This document shows positions 56,556-64,000 of a stretch of DNA of 64,000 nucleotides, piece by piece. The DNA lies in NCBI GenBank assembly GCA_036971475.1, contig JBAIZL010000001.1:209344341-209408340 (forward strand). Direction: 5' to 3'. This DNA is from Prosapia bicincta. Its lineage: Eukaryota > Arthropoda > Insecta > Hemiptera > Cercopidae. The notes under the pieces were generated by a model. The model was not told the origin of the DNA, ran no database searches, and saw only the letters and a list, made by a program, of their open reading frames with translations. The position numbers and the translations under genes are program-made. Each line of letters opens with the position of its first letter. Position 1 is the stretch's first letter.

Positions 56556-57874
56556 GTAATTGTTCCGACATGCGACTACCGCTATTTTCGTGAAATTTTT
56601 CTACTTTTCTTATGTATTTTTACGTCCTAGACACGAATCCAACATTATTTTTTGTCGCTGACGCTGTTTATTTTAAAATATACTTTAAAAAACATAATTT
56701 TTATTGATGTACGTTCCGACGTGAGACTACTGCTATTTTCGTGAAATTTTTTTACTTTTCTTATGTATTTTTACGTCTTAGACACGAATCCAATATTAAT
56801 TATTGTCGCTGACGCCGTTTTTATAAAATATGCTTTAAAAAAATTTACCCTATTGACGTATGTTCCAACGTGCGACTACCGCTATTCCGACGTGCGACTA
56901 CCGCTGTTCCGACGTGCTACTACCTCTGTTCCGACGTGCAACTACCGCTGTTCCGACGTGCAACTACCACTATTTTCGTGAAATTTTTAAAATTTTCTTT
57001 TGTATTTTTACGTCCTAGACACAAATCCAACATTATTTTTTGTCGCTGATGCCGTTATTTTAAAATATACTTAAAAAAACATAACCTTTATTGACGTACG
57101 CTCACACAAATCCAACATTATTTTTTGTCGTCTACGTCGTATTGCCATTATTAATTTATTATAATACGTATAGATTTGGTTATAATTTTATACAACATTA
57201 CTATATATTTACCTACATTAAAATATACCTACGAAGTATCCAGTCAGGATAGATTTGGTTATAATTATATTCAATTTTACTATCTACCTATATTGAAATA
57301 TACCTACGAAGTAATCAGTCAGGATAGATTTGGTTATAGTTTTATACAACATAACTATATACCTACATTAAAATATACCTATGAAGTATCAGTCAGGATA
57401 GATTTGGTTGTAATTTAATAAAAATAGATAGTAATTCTGAATAAAATGATTACCAAATCTATCCTGACTGGATACTTTGTAGGTATATAGTAATGTATAA
57501 AATTACAGATCTAGACGTAGTGCAGTGCGCTGTAGCTACTGCGGGCTCGGTTCACGCTAGAGACCTACATGTCATTACAATTTAACATTTAAAATGTGAA
57601 ATAAAGGAACTTTCACAAAAATACTTAAAAATGTAAGGAACGTACATATGTAAAAACATGAAAATACATAAGAAAAGTAAAAACAAATTCACGAAATTAG
57701 CGTTAGTCGTACGTCAATAAAGGTTAGGCTAGGTTATGTTTTTTTAAGTATATTTTAAAAAAACGGCGTCAGCAACAAAAAATAATGTTGGATTCGTGTC
57801 TAGGACATAAAAATACACGAGAAAAGTATAAAAAATTCACGAAAATAGCGGTAGTCGCACGTCGGAACAATTAC
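56556..57874. mobile_element. foldback-type element with tandem-repeat arms, 9-bp target duplication
   Basis: Outer ends GTAATTGTTCCGAC and GTCGGAACAATTAC are perfect inverted repeats, bordered (one base off on the left) by AAATATAAT at 56546-56554 and 57875-57883. The left arm holds about three units of a roughly 160-bp repeat (GACTACCGCTATTTTCGTGA ... CGTCCTAGACACGAATCCAA), a short 20-bp array of TTCCGACGTGCGACTACCGC (56870-56960) and three units of an 85-bp repeat (ATAGATTTGGTTATAATTTT). The right arm holds inverted single or partial copies. No transposase is present. It lies in an SMC6 intron. Confidence 0.82.
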
Positions 57875-58439
57875 AAATATAATTTATTGTTATATCTCTT
57901 TATTTTTTTATTAGAAAACCAAAAACTTGTTAGATGTGCTACTAAAACCATCATCAATGTTACGCAATCATTTCTTTTTCAAAGTCAATACTCATTTTAC
58001 TTTTAATAGGTCAATTTTAAAATGATAAATTTTAACTAGGGCGTTTGATACCTTCACTTACTGCTTTATGTTAGGGCAACTATATCTTATTGCTCTCAAC
58101 TGCCTTCAATTACCTATTACGACAAGACTAACCACTCTGAATATAGGCTTAACTTATGGGGAAAAAACATTTTTTAGCTGACGACTTCATTATATTTGGC
58201 AAATGGATAAACAGTATTAGCTTTATGCTCCACAATATCCTTCTTCAAGAAGCAGTAGAATTTAAAAAATAGGCAAACAGACATATTCCCTAAAATGAGA
58301 AACTGTTAGCAAACAAATATCACTAAATTCTGTGATAAACAGGTTTTAATATTTAATATCATTTAATGAACGATCATAGTTTTCTAATGTCCTGTAAGCA
58401 TTTCATATACTATTTGTAATTAAAAGTTTTTCTACTCAC

Positions 58440-58637
58440 CATAAACACGTCAAACTCATCGAGGAAATGAAAAGGAAAGTTCAGGTGAGTCCAGAGTGAC
58501 ATTAAAAAAGCTGCAGTTGAATAAGACTTCTCTCCACCAGATAGAGAAGCTGTACTTCTCGTTTCTTTAGCATCTTCATTTTTTGGACGGACATTGATGT
58601 GCAACTCTTTTGATTTATAATCAAATTTCAACTCACC
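58440..58637 (-). CDS. SMC6: SMC6 exon with ABC signature and Walker B
   Basis: 66 codons between acceptor TTGTAG (58639-58638) and donor ATG|GTGAGT (58439-58434), phase 0 at both ends. GELKFDYKSKELHINVRP is followed by the ABC signature SLSGGEKSYSTAAFLMSLW and Walker B FLDEFDVFM. LSGGE(K/R)SYSTV.FL.SLW and LDEFDVFMD are diagnostic of SMC6. SMC6 pairs with SMC5 in the nuclear SMC5/6 complex that resolves recombination intermediates and stalled forks; this half of the head completes the ATP site. No stop or missing catalytic residue is seen, so the gene looks functional. Confidence 0.93.
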
Positions 58638-59127
58638 CTACAAACGAAAAAAAACAAATTATTTTAACATCTTTTAAAATGTAACATTTTATTAAACAGG
58701 AAATTCCTTATGTTACCGGCGGGATATAATCCATGACAATATTACATAACTCAAATCCTTGTAACTCAGAATTTCTGTCTACCTGCTGGAAAATAACAAC
58801 TAGACAATTTAATACACTGTGAGTTTGTTTCATGCCATTACGGTTTGAAATTTGTGAAATACCAATGAATGTAAGTACAGTAATATATGTATGTAATACA
58901 GCAAGTAGTGTATGTAGTAAAGTAGGAAACCTTCTTGTTAGTTATCTAGAGTAGTTATACACTATAGAACAAACTTTTGACATAAAAAACAAAACCATTA
59001 AGATACAGTATTTAATTGATATACAGAATGTAAAAAAACACTAGACGATAGTCTCAAAACATAATCCTGACTCATAATGTGAACTAAGTTGTTTATAGGC
59101 TTTGATGATTTGGACTTAAAAAATAAT

Positions 59128-59270
59128 TTAATGTTTTTTGATCGCCAAACATTGTTCTTGCACAAAATTTTGTTGTACATTATTGGCAGCTTCATTAACA
59201 GCAACTTCTCCAGTCAGCTTTAAACTACAGAATCCATGACGATCCTTTTAGAATCGTAATCCATTCTTAG
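59128..59270 (-). pseudogene. pogo/Tigger-type transposase DNA-binding scrap
   Basis: Minus strand KDRHGFCSLKLTGEVAVNEA followed by ANNVQQNFVQEQ, preceded after one stop by NGLRF, matches the CENP-B/Tigger second helix-turn-helix (NGW...FK.RH.I....L.GE..SVN.EAA..F...F). It has an in-frame stop and lacks the DDE domain. It lies in an SMC6 intron. Confidence 0.6.
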
Positions 59271-59762
59271 CAAAGAACAGTTAGGTTTCTAATTCATCAT
59301 TTCTCAACAAGTTGTAAATGCTACGTGCTTTTATATAATTAACTACATTAGAAATGGCATATTCTTTTGATTTTTATTTCAATTTTTACTTAGTATCTTT
59401 TACATTTTCTACGTAAGTAGGTTAAGTCACAGAAACTCTCACAGTTTTTATCCAGACAGCACTTTTACAAGCTTCTTTAATTTTTTCCGAATCGCCCCAA
59501 TCACCCGAAGTATAAATTCACTAAGTCCGGTTTTAATTTTAAGAAAAATTGTAGTAGGCCTACATCATTGTAATTTAACAGTGTCGGTACCATAGTCTAG
59601 ATGTGATTATGCACAAATTAATTCCAACATACTGTAAATAGCTAAGCATAATGAGCAAGCTAAAAGAGCTGAAATGCATAGACATACAACAGGCATTGAT
59701 GCTTAGGGTATTGTAAGAAGATAACAAATTCTTTAATAAACTTCCAATGCCCTCATACTTAA

Positions 59763-60798
59763 CACTTTCAGCATGGCTAGCGTTCCGGCACGCTCTGGGT
59801 TCCCTTACGAGGTACAGAGAGCGTGCCGATGCGCTCCTAGTTTATTTTCTTAGATACGGCACGCTCACTCCCAGGCTAATTGAAACTTCTCTACTGTCGA
59901 TACACGTTTGTATAAAGGTTTGATTTTTATGTCAATGCTTCAGAAGAGTTTGGAGAATATTGTGCCTGAGTCGTTTTTAAATCCGAACATCCCAATTTAA
60001 CTTTTGATGCTTCAACTGTAACAATGTTTCAGGGAGTTTTATGTACAGATTTAATTTTGTTTAACTTTTATATTTTGTTTTTTTAAAGTTTGAACCATTT
60101 AACGCGGCAAAATATCCGGTAAAAACAACGGTCGTAAAAATTAACTAACCTTCTGAACTAACGCAAAAATAAACAATAACCGTCCTATTACAGTGAATGA
60201 ACCAACTCGAGGTGGGAACAGACTATTGTAAATATGCGCCATTGACAAAATGCTTGGACGCCCGAAAACCTAATGTCAACATAAGATTGTAGTAAACGAA
60301 TATCAGCTTATCTCGGCTATAAATAGTCTCGGACGTGACATATGTATTATCTATGTCTTCGTTTACATTATCGATCTCCAAAACACTTGGCACAACAAGA
60401 AAACATTCCGAGTTAAACGTTGAGTGCTTTTTTGTATGTAATATATTTTAGTAGTAAGGTCTTTAGTTTTGTATATAAATTGTCTTTTTTTTCTCTGTCT
60501 TTTTTTGTGTTTTCTTATTTGTCATACAGTAATTTACCATTTATATTTCTTTTTTTAAATTGTGACCCGATAAATAAAACAATATTTTAGAGTCTAATAC
60601 ACTGTTTTGATGTCACCAATAAAAATGTATATGTTAGAAATAAAATTATTGAGATGAAAACAACGGGCTCGATAATTAGATGATACGACAAGCTATGCAA
60701 CCCGCATGGCGTTCCATTGCCGTCAGAGCTGGAAGTTAACACACAAAAAAAGACAGTAGTTTGATAAGATCACTAATATCGCCGCCGTGTTGAAAGTG
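59763..60798. mobile_element. non-autonomous piggyBac-like element in SMC6 intron
   Basis: Ends CACTTTCAGCATGGCTAGCG and CGCCGCCGTGTTGAAAGTG are imperfect inverted repeats flanked by TTAA (59759-59762) and TCAA (60799-60802, one change from TTAA). Subterminal GGCACGCTC words occur three times within 100 bp of the left end, a common piggyBac feature. No transposase frame was found. Confidence 0.7.
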
Positions 60799-61405
60799 TC
60801 AAGTAATATTAATGTTAATAGTGTAAAAGTCCTTTAATACATTAATTAGAAAATACAATTTTATAAAAGAAAAAAGAAGTTACTCCAAACCTCTACTAGA
60901 AAGGTACTACAGTATATAATTAAAAAGACATAAGGACCACAATCAACTTTCGGACTTCTTTCTAAATGGGAAGATTTTCAACTCATCCTATTTCTCTCTC
61001 AAGAAAATACTACCTCCTTCCCCGAGTTATAAAAACTAATTGATCTTACTGATACGGTAATGTGAATAATCCAAAATATGCACGAAGATGCGTCTCGAAC
61101 GTTCCACAAAACTTAAACACTGATCAGTTGTTTATAAAAAGAGTGTGGGCACACTTTCTATAATCAAATTCTAAAAAACAGAAGCACTGCACCACAGCAG
61201 ATTCACTCAGAATTTGACAGCTTTATATCTGAATAAAGCTTTACTGTTCAGATCTCTCAGTTACTTGTTAGATTACTCACGCTAATCAGTCAAACATTAC
61301 ACTTTGGAAGTATCTCCTATACTAATGCATAGTTCTAGAATAAGTATACGTTTTGTTTATATAAGCTATTAATAAGTACAAACAGGCGTTTAAAATTAAA
61401 ATTAC

Positions 61406-61519
61406 CATAAAATTGAAATCTGCCATGTGCGTGTCAAAAGTCTGTGAAACAATTAATCCCATTCGTTTCCGCTTCTTTTCATGAATTTTCACTCTATTTT
61501 TTAAGAGATCGGCAGTTTG
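61406..61519 (-). CDS. SMC6: SMC6 exon, coiled coil to C-terminal head
   Basis: 38 codons between acceptor TTGTTTTAG (AG at 61521-61520) and donor ATG|GTAATT (61405-61400), phase 0 on both sides, joining directly to the exon at 58637. It reads QTADLLKNRVKIHEKKRKRM then GLIVSQTFDTHMADFNFM, the end of the coiled coil and entry to the head domain (family pattern R......YFD..L....F.G.L.FDH). Upstream exons (hinge, Walker A) are not in the window, or lie beyond the repeat array. Confidence 0.85.
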
Positions 61520-61739
61520 CTAAAACAATAAATTTATTAAAATCAGTAAAAATAATATATTTATAAAATATTTTTTACAATTTTGAGAAAGATATTTTAA
61601 CATTAAAATAAACACTTATGAGGTTCTTAAGATGTACCAAAATTTTTTTTATATTAATAAGGAGTTTCTATTTTTTAGTGCTACTGTGGATTAACTTCCA
61701 TTAAATTGCATAATTTTGGATTTACAAGAGGTAAAAGCT

Positions 61740-63745
61740 GAAGGTCTGCATAAGCAATACATCGATTCCATATATACATGCCTAAAGGTGAAGGTCTAAT
61801 ACCAATATATCGATTTCATATAACATGACCAAAGCTCAAGGAATGTAATAGATATTTATGGGTTTCATATTAACATTGCCTAAGCTGAATGTGTGTAATC
61901 TTGGTTTCGTATTACCATACCAAAGTGGAAGGTGTGTAATACCAATATCTTGGTTTCGTATTACCATGACCAAAGCTGAAGGTGTGTAATACCAAAATAT
62001 CTTGATTTCGTATTACCATGACCAAAGCTGAAGGTGTGTAATACCAATATATTGGTTTCATATTACTATGACCAAAGCTGAAGGTGTGTAATACCAATAC
62101 ATTGGTTTCGTTTTACCATGACCAAAACTGAAGGTGTGTAATACCAATATATTGGTTTCTATTACCATGACCAAAGCTGAAGGTGTGTAATACCAATATA
62201 TTGGTTTCATATTAAAATGACCAAAGCTGAAGGTGTGTAATACCAATATATTGGTTTCATATTACCATGGCCAAAGCTGAAGGTGTGTAATACCAATATA
62301 TTGGTTTCATATTACCATGACCAAAGCTGAAGGTGTGTAATACCAATATCTTGGTTTTGTATTACCATGACCAAAGCTGAAGGTGTGTAATACCAATATA
62401 TTGGTTTCATATTACCATGACCAAAGCTGAAGGTGTGTAATACCAATATATTGGTTTCATATTACCATGGCCTAAGCTGAAGGGATGTAATACCAATTTA
62501 TTTGTTTCATATCACCATGACCAAAGCTGAAATAATGTAATAGCAATATATTGGTTTCATATTACCATGACCAATGCTGAAAGTCTGTAACATTAATTTA
62601 TTGGTTTCATATTACCATGACCAAAGCTAAAGGATTATAATAGCAATATACTGGTTTCATATTACCATGACCTAAGCTGATGGTCTGTAATGCTAATTTA
62701 TTGGTTTCATATTACCATGACCTAAGCTGATGGTCTGTAATGCTAATTTATTGGTTTCATATTACCATGACCAATGCTGAAAGTCTGTAACATTAATTTA
62801 TTGCTTTCATATTACCAAGACCAAAGCTGAAAGATTATAATAGCAATATATTGGTTTAATATTAACATGACTAATCTGAAGGTCTGTAATACCAATTTAT
62901 TGGTTTTGTATTAACATGACCAAATCTGAGGGAATGTAATAGTGATATATTGTTTTATATTGACATGTCATAAGCTGGAGATCTGTAATACCAATTTATT
63001 GGTTTTATATTAAATGACCGAAGCTGAAGGATTATAATAGAAATATATTGGTTTCATATTACCATGACCAAAGCTGAAGAAATGTAATAGCAATATATTC
63101 GTTTTATACTAACATAACTTTAGCTGAAGGTCTGTAATATCAATATATTGGTGTCACATTAACATGACATAAGCTGAAGGATTATAATAGAGGATTATAT
63201 TGGTGTCATATCAACATGAAATAAGCTGAAGGATTATAATAGAGGATTATATTGGTGTCATATTAACATGAAATAAGCTGAAGGATTATAATAGAGGATT
63301 ACATTAATGTCATATTAATGTGACATAAGCTGAAGAATTATAATAGAGGATTATATTGGTGTCATATTAACATGAAATAAGCTGAAAAATTATAATAGAG
63401 GATTATATTGGTGTCATATTAACATGAAATAAGCTGAAGGATTATAATAGAGGATTATATTGGTGTCATATAAACATGACATAAGCTGAAGGATTATAAT
63501 AGAGGATTACATTGGTGTCATATTAACGTGACAAAGCTGAAGAATTATAATAGAGGATTATATTGGTGTCATATTAACATGAAATAAGCTGAAGGATTAT
63601 AATAGAGGATTATATTGGTGTCATATTAACATGATATAAGCTGAAGGATTATAATAGAGGATTATATTGGTGTCATATTAACATGACATAAGATGAAGGA
63701 ATGAAATGGTGATATATTGGTTTTATACTAACATGGCCTGAAGAT
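61740..63745. repeat. 50-52-bp tandem repeat array, about 40 copies, two subfamilies
   Basis: From about 61740 to 62500 the 50-bp unit GACCAAAGCTGAAGGTGTGT / AATACCAATATATTGGTTTC / ATATTACCAT predominates. From about 63170 to 63690 a 52-bp derivative ATAAGCTGAAGGATTATAAT / AGAGGATTATATTGGTGTCA / TATTAACATGAA replaces it. The middle section mixes intermediates. It lies upstream of, or in an intron of, SMC6. Confidence 0.95.
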
Positions 63746-63926
63746 CTGCAATTCCATTTATCTTCAGCTTTTACCGAAGTTTGAATTTCTTGTAACAGAA
63801 CACAATTGTAATTACTAAAAAGGATATACAGTGCAGCTCACTGCTCAAATTCAAATGAATGGCCTTAAATACACTCCAAGTAATTAATAAAAGTACAACT
63901 CAAACCCTACACAGAAATAAAATTGC

Positions 63927-63938
63927 GTGTGTGTGTGT

Positions 63939-64000
<62 letters not shown>
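63927..64000. repeat. (TG)n-(TA)n compound microsatellite at window edge
   Basis: About 14 bp of TG is followed by more than 55 bp of AT dinucleotide running off the end. Confidence 0.97.

Noticed and set aside
58998..59204. 68-codon minus-strand frame
   Set aside because: The true similarity (pogo/Tigger HTH) is in another frame; this one is a shadow.

Overview
The window is eukaryotic, AT-rich and dominated by transposable elements. Short exons with GT/AG boundaries, long TE-filled introns, mariner, piggyBac, hAT, Penelope and Copia remnants and many satellites point to an arthropod, most likely an insect. Species-level assignment is not possible from the sequence alone. No rRNA, tRNA, CRISPR or bacterial operon structure was seen.

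Two host genes are supported, both on the minus strand. (1) Three exons at 61.4, 58.5 and 54.0 kb encode the C-terminal ATPase half of SMC6 (ABC signature SLSGGEKSYS, Walker B FLDEFDVFM). All joins I can check are in phase 0. The final exon(s) and the upstream part of the gene are not seen. (2) Five very short exons (45-252 bp) between 21.3 and 12.96 kb have consensus splice sites and matching phases. They form one open frame of about 156 codons ending in a stop; I do not recognise the protein.

Layout. 0-4 kb: a Helitron/PIF1 helicase scrap, then a decayed hAT element (1845-3905) containing a foldback repeat and a second, nested hAT element with a perfect 8-bp target duplication. 4-12.6 kb: a purine-rich tract, a 446-bp TG microsatellite, a 55-bp minisatellite and a 149-bp satellite. 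13-23 kb: the microexon gene, whose introns hold a 5'-truncated non-LTR element, a mariner fossil and Penelope-like pieces; a tail-to-tail Penelope copy lies just upstream. 24-32 kb: Penelope GIY-YIG endonuclease copies, a long palindrome and two non-LTR ORF1 fossils. 32-35.5 kb: a Copia element broken by stops and truncated before reverse transcriptase, abutting a probable piggyBac 5' end.

37.0-45.0 kb is the most striking element: an LTR retrotransposon with two about 2-kb LTRs that look identical, a tRNA-Lys-type primer site and a polypurine tract. Between the LTRs it carries only gag and protease. Gag and pro overlap in the -1 frame. A canonical A AAA AAC slippery heptamer sits directly before the gag stop, followed 9 nt later by a 14-bp hairpin. 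There is no reverse transcriptase or integrase, so it must be mobilised in trans if it moves.

45-51 kb is a nested mosaic: a hAT copy split by a piggyBac element, then a dispersed repeat (paralogue at 35.5-36.0 kb) that gained a 1000-bp piggyBac element in TTAA, a nine-copy 88-bp minisatellite and a twin-primed, internally inverted non-LTR insertion. 53-64 kb is the SMC6 locus. Its introns and flanks hold a Tc1/mariner-like fossil, a 548-bp inverted repeat, a foldback element with tandem-repeat arms, a pogo/Tigger scrap, a short piggyBac element and a 2-kb array of 50-52-bp repeats.
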